Shown here: piece after piece, positions 13,903-20,734 of the stretch
Numbering within the stretch: position 1 is the first letter of the stretch
How the letters are laid out: each line of letters opens with the position of its first letter
Origin: Methanomassiliicoccales archaeon UBA280
GTDB taxonomy: Archaea > Thermoplasmatota > Thermoplasmata > SG8-5
Direction of reading: 5' to 3'
Assembly: GCA_002499085.1 (NCBI GenBank)
Contig: DAKD01000014.1
Span: forward strand, 726 to 24,336
DNA: 23,611 nucleotides
Notes under the pieces: generated by a model
The model's input: only the letters and a program-made list of their open reading frames with translations
Database searches by the model: none
Told to the model about the DNA's origin: nothing
Program-made: the position numbers and the translations under genes

Positions 13903-16900
13903 CTAATCTTCCAGGTTCTCCTCTTCGGGTTGTGGGATGTCATCAGGCGCTGGTTCGGCAGCATGTTCCGGCGGATCGTCCTCCGGTTCGGGTGCGGAAG
14001 CTGCCCCTGCTCCGGACACCGACGTTTCCTGTTCCTCGGCAATGCCCATCTCGCGCTTCAGGCGCTTAAGCTTGACCCTCGTCCTCTTCAGGTCCCTGCG
14101 CAGCGATCTGTTGGCCATGTAGAGGATCGCAACCATGGCAATCAGGAACGCGACAACACCATAAATGATCCAGTCCATCCAATCCGATGTTGATTCGGCA
14201 TTCTCGGTCGTGTAATGCCAGGTTGTGGTGTTCACAAGAGTGTTGCCGTGTTCGTCCTTGCCGGAACCCTGGACAGTGCATGTGTATGTGGTGTTATAGG
14301 CCAGGATCTCCTCGGGCATGAATCTGAAAGCTGTGCCGCCCTCGCTCCATGTGAAGGTGCCGTTCAGCCGCTGTGACCCGTTGGTGAACGAGAAAGCCTG
14401 TTCCACAGAGGTTTTGTTCATGACCACATTGAATGTGATTGCTACGTAGAACCCCTCGGAGTTCGCAGGTATGCTCGTGTTCTTTGCGGGCCAGACACGT
14501 ATGATTTTCGGCATCACCGGGATTTCCACGCCTTCGGTGAAAAATACGAACACGAATTTATCCCCTGCCCAGCCATCCGAATTTCCGTCGAGCGCCGTGC
14601 CGTCCATGTCCCTGGCAGTCCCCAGGACAGTGACCCTGTACTCGGTGCCCTGAAGCAGTTCGGAAGCCAGGACCAATGTGAGGTTCATGCCGCCGCCCGA
14701 GAATGACGGCGTGAAGGCCGTGGCCGGGTATATCGAAATGGCGTTCGAAACCGACGATACCAGCATGATCTTGCTGAAATTGATGTATATGGCCGAAAGC
14801 GAGACAGGAATGTCCATCTGATTGAGGCGCGGGTAATGGGACACCACAGTCGGCGGCTCCAGCGAGGTGGCGAACATGAACACGAAATCGTCCGGGTTAT
14901 CGGGAATGCCGTTGTCATTGCCGTCAAGCGGCTTTCCGTAAATCGATGTGGCATTGGCTGTTATCCGCACGGTATAGGTGGAATCGAACCTCAGTCTCTC
15001 GGCGGGCTGGAAGGAGAACAGCGTGTTGTCCGAGTACCAGTCATAAGTGCCGTTTCCTATGTCCCAGACATCGGTCCCGTCAGTGTAGGAAAACGCATCT
15101 CCCAGCGAGGTCGGGTCCATTTCAGTGTCGAATGCTATGTTGATGTAGGTGTTGACATTGACATTGGTCGCGCCGGCCGGAGGGTAAGTGTCTATCACAT
15201 GGGGCGCAGGCGGCTCAAGCCAGGTCCTGAAGCTCCAGGAATAGTTCCCGCCCTCCAGGGTCTTGCCTCCGTAGTCGCGGGCCAGGGCGCCGTCCAGGCC
15301 GGCAGTGTACGTAAGGTTCCGCCCCAGCGGCTCCGCAGGGGAGAATGTGAACTCTGTGCGCCCCACGTTCCAGTACACCAGCCCGTGCGACCCGTTCAAA
15401 ATCCCGGTGCCGTTGGTGAAGCTGAACGCCGCCTCCACCGAACTGACGTTCATCCTTTCGGAGAAAATGATTTTCAGGGGCTTGTTGGGGTCGACGTCGA
15501 CCTGGCCGTCCGCGGGAACAGTGGAAATCACATAGGGCGACCTGTCTGTCGTGGTGAAGTTCCAAGTCAGGACATCGGACGGCCACTGGCCGCCTGTTCC
15601 GTTTCCGTCCTGGTCCATATAATTCCCCGCGAAATCACGCGCCGTGCAGTTCACCGTTATAATGTATGCGGTTTCGTATTTCAGCGGTTCGGCCGGTGTG
15701 AATGTCGAGTTGAATGCCAGGTCATGCGCCCATGTGCCGTTGGCCGATGTATAATTGAGCGCCCCGTCCGAGTAACGGAAAGCCTCCTCGACCGAGGTCC
15801 AGTCCATGCTCTCGCTCCACCGAATGAAAATCGTTCCTGGCTGTGTCGCGTTTCCGGTGGGCCCCCAAGAAATGGCTGCGGGCGGGACCGTGTCAGTCGC
15901 AGGCGGCGTTCCGAAAGGCAGCATGAGCGGATAGCTGTCAATGGCGCCCGCGCCGCCGGCGATGTTCGTGTAAGGCGTGTCGCCGATGCCATCGCTTCCG
16001 GGAATGTTCTGGCCGGGCCCGTTCATCACGTCATTACCGGTGTAATCATTCCAGTAATTGCCGCCGAACGGATAACCATCATCCCATAAGTTGCCAATAC
16101 CCGAGTCTATGGCCTGGATTGTGTTGTTGATGAAATCGTTGTGGTACACGGAATTGTTGCTGGATGCAGAAATGCGCACACCACAGGCGCTATTGGTCAT
16201 TCTGCAACATGTGACATTGTTATAGTTCGAGTTCAAATACAAATAAATACCGGCATCCGTGTTGTTTTGAACTGAGCAATTGACAATCTGGGTATTTTGT
16301 GCAGTATACAGATAGATTCCATACTTACTGTTGTTGTATACCCGATTATCAGCCAGAAGGTTGCCTGTTCCTGAATAAATATAAATGCCATGAAAGTCGT
16401 TGTGGGACATTGTGTTATTGTCGATGTCATTACCGTCCGATCCTATATCCAGTAATATTCCCGAGTTCTTGTTGCAAGATGCATTATTTTTAGCAATAGT
16501 ATTATTGAATGAATTGTACAGGCAGATTCCAAAAGAGCTGGAATTCACAGTGTTGTTGTGCAGCGCGCCATTCGTCACGTTGTAGATATTCAGGGACGCA
16601 TCGAAATTGTACAAGTGATCGCCACCGCTCGCGTTGTATAATGCGCAATTTCTGACAATGAAATGCTCTGTGGTGTTCCCGATGTATATGCAGCTGCCGC
16701 CCCCGGTGCCGTTTATTGCGAAATTTTCGATAATCCAGGGATTGGCCTGAGACCCGTCCCCGGACGTGACTCCGTTGGTGGCGTTGAAGCAGGTGTTGTT
16801 ATCAATCCTTATCGGTGCCCTGGGAATATAGGCCGAAGGCTCAGGAGGGGTTCCGACCTGGGCAGTCGTCCCTGTCATTGCAAGGCAATTCAATGCAAAG

Positions 16901-16935
16901 CACACGGCCAGGATAATGCAGGCGACTCTTCTCAT
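13903..16935 (-). CDS. membrane-anchored surface protein: NosD-type beta-helix plus five SbsA-like Ig domains
   Basis: A 1010-residue surface protein. A signal peptide (1-26) precedes a right-handed parallel beta-helix (about 30-345) rich in NNT/GIYIY rungs, the CASH/NosD type that usually binds carbohydrate. It closes with the NosD-like sequence GGNYWNDYTGND and SDGIGDTPY. Five Ig-like domains of about 110-115 residues follow (about 350-915), each opening with a P-x-V-x-x-x-x-P strand and carrying an F-S-x-x-M or F-x-x-x-M motif followed by V-E/S-x-A-F, as in SbsA-type Ig (Big_5) domains. A membrane helix (about 922-941), a Lys/Arg-rich coiled coil (to about 968) and an acidic Pro-rich cytoplasmic tail follow. 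The start at 16935 is chosen because the signal peptide begins there and a TATA box at 16958-16966 would make it leaderless; the frame is open further upstream. Probably structural or adhesive. Confidence 0.92.
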   Translation of the reverse strand: MRRVACIILAVCFALNCLAMTGTTAQVGTPPEPSAYIPRAPIRIDNNTCFNATNGVTSGDGSQANPWIIENFAINGTGGGSCIYIGNTTEHFIVRNCALYNASGGDHLYNFDASLNIYNVTNGALHNNTVNSSSFGICLYNSFNNTIAKNNASCNKNSGILLDIGSDGNDIDNNTMSHNDFHGIYIYSGTGNLLADNRVYNNSKYGIYLYTAQNTQIVNCSVQNNTDAGIYLYLNSNYNNVTCCRMTNSACGVRISASSNNSVYHNDFINNTIQAIDSGIGNLWDDGYPFGGNYWNDYTGNDVMNGPGQNIPGSDGIGDTPYTNIAGGAGAIDSYPLMLPFGTPPATDTVPPAAISWGPTGNATQPGTIFIRWSESMDWTSVEEAFRYSDGALNYTSANGTWAHDLAFNSTFTPAEPLKYETAYIITVNCTARDFAGNYMDQDGNGTGGQWPSDVLTWNFTTTDRSPYVISTVPADGQVDVDPNKPLKIIFSERMNVSSVEAAFSFTNGTGILNGSHGLVYWNVGRTEFTFSPAEPLGRNLTYTAGLDGALARDYGGKTLEGGNYSWSFRTWLEPPAPHVIDTYPPAGATNVNVNTYINIAFDTEMDPTSLGDAFSYTDGTDVWDIGNGTYDWYSDNTLFSFQPAERLRFDSTYTVRITANATSIYGKPLDGNDNGIPDNPDDFVFMFATSLEPPTVVSHYPRLNQMDIPVSLSAIYINFSKIMLVSSVSNAISIYPATAFTPSFSGGGMNLTLVLASELLQGTEYRVTVLGTARDMDGTALDGNSDGWAGDKFVFVFFTEGVEIPVMPKIIRVWPAKNTSIPANSEGFYVAITFNVVMNKTSVEQAFSFTNGSQRLNGTFTWSEGGTAFRFMPEEILAYNTTYTCTVQGSGKDEHGNTLVNTTTWHYTTENAESTSDWMDWIIYGVVAFLIAMVAILYMANRSLRRDLKRTRVKLKRLKREMGIAEEQETSVSGAGAASAPEPEDDPPEHAAEPAPDDIPQPEEENLED

Positions 16936-16957
16936 GCTCCAGGCAACATAAACGGCG

Positions 16958-16966
16958 CTTATAAAT
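16958..16966 (-). promoter_or_regulatory. TATA box of the beta-helix surface protein gene
   Basis: The minus strand reads ATTTATAAG centred 27 bases before the ATG at 16935, so the transcript should begin at or next to the start codon. Confidence 0.75.
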
Positions 16967-16997
16967 GTATTGCCCGGGGCCACGCCCTTGGCAAAGG

Positions 16998-17005
16998 AAT
17001 ATAAA
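16998..17005 (+). promoter_or_regulatory. TATA box of ferredoxin gene
   Basis: AATATAAA preceded by a purine-rich AAAGG (BRE-like). The expected start is near 17028, giving a 17-base leader that contains the GGAGGTTG ribosome-binding site before the ATG at 17045. Confidence 0.75.
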
Positions 17006-17044
17006 CCGCCGAACCATCCTGTTTCATACCATGGAGGTTGTTCA

Positions 17045-17218
17045 ATGACAGCGGTTGTGAACAAGGATAATTGCGTGGGCTGCGGCCTGTGCGTGGACGT
17101 TTGCCCGAACGGCGCCATAAAGATGGTCGACGGCATGGCCATAGTGGACCCGGATGTCTGCATAGACTGCGAGGCATGCGTCAGCGAGTGCCCGAACAGT
17201 GCTATTTCAATGAAATGA
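17045..17218 (+). CDS. small 2[4Fe-4S] ferredoxin
   Basis: A 57-residue soluble electron carrier. It has two complete cluster motifs, CVGCGLCVDVCP (about 10-21) and CIDCEACVSECP (about 40-51), so all eight cysteine ligands for two [4Fe-4S] clusters are present. It is the size of a minimal clostridial-type ferredoxin, with no extra loops. The start at 17045 is fixed by GGAGGT eight bases upstream (17033-17038). An in-frame ATG at 16970 lies before the promoter and is not used. Its partner enzyme is not visible nearby. It probably shares a transcript with the Lrp/AsnC-domain gene 7 bases downstream. Confidence 0.95.
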   Translation: MTAVVNKDNCVGCGLCVDVCPNGAIKMVDGMAIVDPDVCIDCEACVSECPNSAISMK

Positions 17219-17225
17219 TTCGGCG

Positions 17226-17471
17226 GTGCGGATTTTGGAAATCATCTACATCTTGGCCAAAGTGGATGCCAGCCACGCAGAGACCCTGCTCGAGAATGTC
17301 GCGAAGGTCGAAGGCGTGACTTTCGCTCATGCGGTAACGGGCGGATACGACATGTTGATATCAATGGAGGGCCCCAACCTGGCCAAGCTGCTCTCAAAAG
17401 CGCTCAAGGAGATAAGCGGGCTTGAAGGGATAAAGAGCACCGAGACGCTGATAGCGATCAATTTGGACTGA
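17226..17471 (+). CDS. stand-alone Lrp/AsnC ligand-binding (RAM) domain protein
   Basis: An 81-residue protein matching the C-terminal effector-binding domain of Lrp/AsnC regulators. It has a beta-alpha-beta-beta-alpha-beta pattern with the hallmark AHAVTGGYDMLISMEGPNL segment (about 34-52) followed by LLSKALKEISGLEGIKSTETLI. There is no DNA-binding helix-turn-helix. In the family this domain assembles into oligomers that bind amino acids or other small molecules at subunit interfaces; alone it may act as a sensor or modulate a full-length Lrp protein. It starts with GTG, 7 bases after the ferredoxin stop, and no better in-frame start exists. The pairing with a ferredoxin suggests co-expression but does not define a function. 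Confidence 0.85.
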   Translation: MRILEIIYILAKVDASHAETLLENVAKVEGVTFAHAVTGGYDMLISMEGPNLAKLLSKALKEISGLEGIKSTETLIAINLD

Positions 17472-17475
17472 AGGA

Positions 17476-17481
17476 TTTTTT
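17476..17481 (+). terminator. oligo-T terminator after the Lrp/AsnC-domain gene
   Basis: A run of six T begins four bases after the stop codon, in an AT-rich stretch (GGATTTTTTAATAAAG). Archaeal RNA polymerase terminates at such T-runs. No stem precedes it. Confidence 0.5.
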
Positions 17482-17582
17482 AATAAAGAGGACGACAGCA
17501 AAGTACATAAACAGGGTTTAATCTCGGGTTTCCACCCAACCATATTCACGAACGGAGTTAGATAAAAACGCATCCATGAACG

Positions 17583-17622
17583 CCCGGTAGTGTTCCGGCG
17601 CGAATCTGCGGATTCGGCCTCA
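17583..17622 (+). repeat. 40-base direct repeat sharing the tRNA-Asp 5' end, copy 1
   Basis: This starts CCCGGTAGTGT, also found at positions 3-13 of the tRNA-Asp gene (17738-17748). It continues into a hairpin CGAATC-TGCG-GATTCG flanked by GGC/GCC. The exact same 40 bases recur at 17660-17699. A TATA-like GATAAAAAC (17562-17570) lies about 20 bases before it, so the repeats may be transcribed with the tRNA. Confidence 0.85.
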
Positions 17623-17659
17623 GAGTGCCAAGGATGAGGAAAACGCAATCTAGGAAGTC

Positions 17660-17708
17660 CCCGGTAGTGTTCCGGCGCGAATCTGCGGATTCGGCCTCAC
17701 ACTACCGG
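17660..17708 (+). repeat. 40-base direct repeat copy 2, extended into a long hairpin
   Basis: Bases 17660-17699 are identical to 17583-17622. Unlike copy 1, this copy is followed by bases that complete a perfect 10-bp outer stem: CCGGTAGTGT (17661-17670) with ACACTACCGG (17699-17708), around the inner hairpin. The ACACTACCGG arm is equally complementary to the 5' part of the tRNA-Asp gene at 17739-17748. Confidence 0.85.
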
Positions 17709-17735
17709 AGCTCAGTCATCAGTATGAAACAATAC

Positions 17736-17808
17736 GCCCCGGTAGTGTAGTGGCCTATCATGAAGCCCTGTCGAGGCTTCGACTCGGATTCAAATTCCGA
17801 CCGGGGCG
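17736..17808 (+). tRNA. tRNA-Asp (GTC)
   Basis: A 73-base cloverleaf. Acceptor GCCCCGG pairs with CCGGGGC. The D-arm region GTGTAGTGGCCTATCAT is the usual archaeal tRNA-Asp form. Anticodon stem AAGCC/GGCTT encloses CTGTCGA (anticodon GTC). T-stem TCGGA/TCCGA encloses TTCAAAT. The discriminator base is G73, as expected for Asp. A full CCA is not encoded (CC then T). There is no intron. No TATA box lies in the 25-40 bases directly upstream, so transcription probably begins further upstream through the 40-base repeats. Confidence 0.97.
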
Positions 17809-17853
17809 CCTTTTATTTCAGCTCTTTTTCGATAATATTCAATAAAAGGCGCC
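17805..17853 (+). repeat. 13-bp inverted repeat beginning inside the tRNA-Asp 3' end
   Basis: GGCGCCTTTTATT (17805-17817) is the exact reverse complement of AATAAAAGGCGCC (17841-17853), with a T-rich 23-base loop. The left arm includes the last acceptor-stem bases and the discriminator of the tRNA. A terminator/processing hairpin or the end repeats of a tiny insertion are both possible. Confidence 0.85.
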
Positions 17854-17875
17854 AATGCCTTCATGTAGCTTACAA

Positions 17876-17934
17876 CCGGTCAATCTCGGGCTATTGTAGG
17901 TAAATGTTACCAGTGAAGCCCTCGATCCGACCGG
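17876..17934 (+). ncRNA. 59-base structured repeat ending in tRNA-Asp 3' sequence, copy 1
   Basis: This folds into one long stem. CCGGTC pairs with GACCGG, then ATC with GAT after a one-base bulge and a mismatch, then GGGCT (13-17) with AGCCC. At the tip is a hairpin GGTAA-ATG-TTACC. The 3' part TCCGACCGGGGCGC is shared with the tRNA-Asp 3' end, and TGAAGCCCT matches the tRNA anticodon arm (17761-17769). It looks like a rearranged tRNA-Asp remnant or a tRNA-derived small RNA. Transcription is not proven. Confidence 0.45.
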
Positions 17935-17974
17935 GGCGCTGTTTTTATTTTTATTGCTTAGGAAAAACAGCGCC
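17935..17974 (+). repeat. 12-bp inverted repeat following the first 59-base repeat
   Basis: GGCGCTGTTTTT (17935-17946) is exactly complementary to AAAAACAGCGCC (17963-17974). It occupies the same position relative to the tRNA-like 3' end as the inverted repeat at 17805-17853, but both arms have changed together (GGCGCC to GGCGCTG, matched by CAGCGCC). Confidence 0.85.
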
Positions 17975-17996
17975 ATAGTTTGCTTATTGTTTACAT

Positions 17997-18055
17997 CCGG
18001 TCTATCTCGGGCTATTGTGAGTAAATGTTGCCAGTGAAGCCCTCGGTCCGGTCGG
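17997..18055 (+). ncRNA. 59-base structured repeat, copy 2
   Basis: Identical to copy 1 at 52 of 59 positions. Of the seven differences, four (positions 34, 50, 55 and 56) turn Watson-Crick pairs into G-U pairs when read on the plus strand. Two (7 and 23) are unpaired positions, and one (24) breaks a tip pair. This favours a plus-strand RNA as the conserved form. It is followed by CGGGGCGCC, again the tRNA-Asp 3' end. The remaining 18062-18093 has no feature. Confidence 0.45.
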
Positions 18056-18093
18056 GGCGCCCTATTTTCAGATTCGTCAATCATGCCCCACAC

Positions 18094-19617
18094 TCATGGC
18101 ACGGGGAGCAGCCAGACGAAGAGTAGGATTACCGAGGCTGCCAACAATCCCAGCACCAGCCCGTTCTTGACAAGGAACCGTTTGTCCACAAGGCCGGTCG
18201 AGTAAACCATGGCTGTGGAAGGCGTGCCTATCGGCGTGATGAATGCCACCGAGCTCGCCAATGCCACCGCCATGACGAAAGGCACAGGGTCGCTCTCGAG
18301 CACCCTCGCGACCTCCATGGATATCGGTATGAGGATGGCGGCCGTGGCGCTGTTGGATATGAAGTTGGTAAGTGCGATACTGAGGCAGATGAAAAAGACG
18401 AGGATTAATGCCAGCGGCAGAGAACCGACAGACCCGACGATAGCATTCCCGACCTCCGCTGCCGCTCCGGTGGACATCATCGCATAACCCAGCGTGATCC
18501 CGCCGCCGACCAGGAACATGATCTCCCACTGGATGGAAGTCATGTCCCTAAGGTCCAGGATATCCAGCCCGAACATTATCAGAACCGCGAGTATGGAGAC
18601 TATGGCCGCGCTCGAGACTGACGCAGGTAGACCCAGCAGAATCTCCAGCTCGCTTCCAAAGAACCAAAGGAAGACAGTGATGCCGAACACCCAGACCACT
18701 CTCTTCTGCATCCTGTTCATGGCGCCCAGTTCATTTGACTGGCTTCGAACGTCCTCAATGTCCAGTGTTATTATCGGGGAAGGGTAGGCCCTCTTCAGAA
18801 TTATATATGTTCCTGCCAGGCTGCCCAGGACAACGGGCACGCCGTAATACGCCCAATGCATGTACCCGAACCCGACCTCACCCTCCAGGAAAGCCGCGGC
18901 AATCATGTTCGGAGTGCTGCCAGTCAGCATGGCCATCCCGCCCAGCGTGGCGCTGACAGTCATACCAATGAGAACCTTTCTCTTGAAATTTTTATATCTG
19001 TCGGGTACGGATGCCAGTATCGTGAGGGCCACGGGCAGCAGTATTGCGACCGCCACTGTGTTGGACATCCACATGCTCAGGAATGCAGTAACCAGCATCA
19101 GGAGCAACACAATTCTGTCCAGGTTCCCGCCCGAGCGAAGCAGCACACTGTATGCGAGGCGCCTGTCCAACCCGTATTTCCTGAAGGCCTGCCCGATGAC
19201 CAGGCCGCCCAGCAGCAGGAAGATAACCGGGTTGGCGAATGAGGAGAACGACTCCGACGGGGAAAAAACCCCGGTCAGGGTAAGGGCAACCGGCACCATG
19301 AGCCCAGTCACGTATATGGGGAACACCTCAAACAGCCAGCATCCGGCGGCGAACACGAAAACGGCAGCAACTCGCCTAACCATCTCGTCATGGCCGGAGA
19401 GGACGAAGTAGGTGAACAACGAAGCCAAAGCGCAGAATAAGAGATACCTCTTCGAGTAAATGCCCTCGAAATAGCGGGCGCGCACCGGCGCAGAAATCCA
19501 CCTCATCCTGGAGAGGCGCGTCGGAACAGTCCCGACCCGGTCCTTGATTTCTTCCACAAGGTCGAATTTCTTTCGCGCGATGCCGGCCTCGGGTTCTTCC
19601 GCCGACTCATCTGTCAT
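18094..19617 (-). CDS. DASS/SLC13-family anion:sodium symporter
   Basis: A 507-residue membrane transporter of the divalent anion:Na+ symporter/ion-transporter superfamily, with about twelve hydrophobic helices. The two half-repeats show the substrate/sodium-site motifs WMSNTVAVAILLPV in the first half and NFISNSATAAILIPI in the second. The second is SNS rather than the canonical SNT. The first half also has TGSTPNMIAAAF and the second PIGTPSTAMVY, the paired helical-hairpin loops. Substrates in this family are dicarboxylates, tricarboxylates or sulfate; which one applies here is unknown. The start at 19617 is chosen because GGAG lies seven bases before it; it overlaps the end of nadC by 11 bases, indicating co-translation. 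An in-frame ATG at 19641 lacks such a site. Convergent with the tRNA-Asp region. Confidence 0.9.
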   Translation of the reverse strand: MTDESAEEPEAGIARKKFDLVEEIKDRVGTVPTRLSRMRWISAPVRARYFEGIYSKRYLLFCALASLFTYFVLSGHDEMVRRVAAVFVFAAGCWLFEVFPIYVTGLMVPVALTLTGVFSPSESFSSFANPVIFLLLGGLVIGQAFRKYGLDRRLAYSVLLRSGGNLDRIVLLLMLVTAFLSMWMSNTVAVAILLPVALTILASVPDRYKNFKRKVLIGMTVSATLGGMAMLTGSTPNMIAAAFLEGEVGFGYMHWAYYGVPVVLGSLAGTYIILKRAYPSPIITLDIEDVRSQSNELGAMNRMQKRVVWVFGITVFLWFFGSELEILLGLPASVSSAAIVSILAVLIMFGLDILDLRDMTSIQWEIMFLVGGGITLGYAMMSTGAAAEVGNAIVGSVGSLPLALILVFFICLSIALTNFISNSATAAILIPISMEVARVLESDPVPFVMAVALASSVAFITPIGTPSTAMVYSTGLVDKRFLVKNGLVLGLLAASVILLFVWLLPVP

Positions 19618-20440
19618 GCGAGATCTCCAGCGAGAAATCAACTGCTTTCACCGAGTGAGTGAGCCACCCCAGCGATATCACGTCAGCGAATTCCGCGTAC
19701 TTCATGATATTTTTCGGCGTGATGCCGCCGGAGATTTCGACTGTTATGCGCGGATCGACTGACCTGATGAGCGCGGCGGCTTTCCCGGCCGCGTCGGGTT
19801 TCATGTTGTCCAGCATGATGATGTCCGCGCCTGCCGAGGCAGCCTCCTCGGCCATTCCGACATCAGTGACCTCGACCTCCACTCTCAGGTCCGGCCTGTG
19901 GCTCCTCGCTCTTTCGACAGCTTTGGCCACGGATCCCACAATCCTCAGATGATTGTCCTTTATCAGGAACTGGTCGTACAGCCCCTCCCGGTGCCTCACG
20001 CCGCCTCCGAGTTCCACAGCGTCCTTCTCCCACTTTCTGAGGCCGGGCGTGGTTTTCCTGGTTGCGGCAATCTGTATTTTCGGGTTTACGGCCCGGCACA
20101 TGTCGACAAGTTCGCGCGTCAGCGTGGCAATGCCGCTCATCCTCTGTATGAAGTTCAGGGCCAGCCTCTCGGTTCTGAGAATCGCGGCCGCCTTTCCGCG
20201 GATACGCATGACAGCAGCGCCCTTTTCAGCTCTGGCGCCGTCCTCGGCAAGGACAGTCACAGCCAAACCCTCGCCCTCGAATATCTCTTTGACCACGGCA
20301 ATGCCCGCCAAGACGCAACCTTCCTTGGCCGCTATCTCGGCCTCCGCGTCTGCTTGGCCTATCAAGGCCTCCGTGGTGACATCGCCTGTCCCGACATCCT
20401 CTTCGAGAAAATCCCTTGGGGACCTCATGCACTCAAACAT
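19607..20440 (-). CDS. nadC: nicotinate-nucleotide pyrophosphorylase (quinolinate phosphoribosyltransferase)
   Basis: A protein of about 277 residues that converts quinolinate and PRPP to nicotinate mononucleotide, CO2 and PPi in NAD synthesis. Family signatures are intact: FLEEDVGTGDVTT at the start, NFIQRMSGIATLT, the basic quinolinate/PRPP segment RKTTPGLRKWEKDAVELGGG followed by HREGLYDQFLIKDNH, EVEVTDVG, IIMLDN, EISGGI, and DVISLGWLTHS near the end. The start at 20440 gives the usual short lead-in before FLEED. In-frame ATGs at 20485 (overlapping the upstream gene) and 20428 are alternatives. The downstream transporter gene overlaps its 3' end by 11 bases. nadA and nadB are not in the window. 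Confidence 0.95.
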   Translation of the reverse strand: MFECMRSPRDFLEEDVGTGDVTTEALIGQADAEAEIAAKEGCVLAGIAVVKEIFEGEGLAVTVLAEDGARAEKGAAVMRIRGKAAAILRTERLALNFIQRMSGIATLTRELVDMCRAVNPKIQIAATRKTTPGLRKWEKDAVELGGGVRHREGLYDQFLIKDNHLRIVGSVAKAVERARSHRPDLRVEVEVTDVGMAEEAASAGADIIMLDNMKPDAAGKAAALIRSVDPRITVEISGGITPKNIMKYAEFADVISLGWLTHSVKAVDFSLEISHDR

Positions 20441-20468
20441 GGCATATCGGGTAAAATACTTTCTGGAA

Positions 20469-20711
20469 TCAGAGGGACTCTGCACGGTGGTCGTCAGTTT
20501 CCAATCTGAACATGACGCCCATGTTCTTCAGGACCTCGTGGACCTTGTCCGCGAAGTATATGGTGTCCTCGACCGAGGCGTTCTTGCCCCACTCGTAAAC
20601 GAAATCGTAGTTGCCCGTGCAGGGCTTGAAGCCTATCATCTGCAGCCTGTCCACTATCTCGGAAGGGAGATTTCCCTCGGTGCTGAACATCATGGTCAGA
20701 TAGGTTCTCAT
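20469..20711 (-). CDS. 80-residue conserved-looking protein, unknown function
   Basis: A small soluble protein that I do not recognise. It has an alternating pattern, MRTYLTMMFSTEG (strand), LPSEIVDRLQMIG (helix), FDFVYEWG-like strand (NYDFVYEWGK), EDTIYFADKVHEVLKNMG (helix) and VMFRLETD (strand). This is compatible with a ferredoxin-like beta-alpha-beta fold. It has no Cys pair or metal motif. The TATA box at 20735-20743 makes the ATG at 20711 leaderless, which supports it being real, and it is the first gene of the nadC-transporter operon (28 bases before nadC). A regulatory or binding role for the operon is possible but not shown. Confidence 0.8.
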   Translation of the reverse strand: MRTYLTMMFSTEGNLPSEIVDRLQMIGFKPCTGNYDFVYEWGKNASVEDTIYFADKVHEVLKNMGVMFRLETDDHRAESL

Positions 20712-20734
20712 CGGGTATGCAATAAGCGACCGCC

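Noticed and set aside
13674..14042. Minus-strand open frame across the 92-base repeats and the 3' end of the surface protein gene
   Set aside because: The repeat period is not a multiple of three, so the two copies are read in different frames; it overlaps a real gene and is Arg-rich noise.
14836..16089. 417-codon plus-strand open frame inside the beta-helix protein gene
   Set aside because: Shadow of the minus-strand surface-protein gene; low-complexity translation without domains or promoter.
16936..17163. N-terminal extension of the beta-helix surface protein from 17163
   Set aside because: It would overlap the ferredoxin gene and hide the signal peptide; the TATA box at 16958-16966 supports the start at 16935.
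17839..18093. 84-codon minus-strand open frame across the tRNA-like repeats
   Set aside because: The repeats are explained better as RNA or recombination products. Copy differences preserve plus-strand pairing, and the peptide has no domain.
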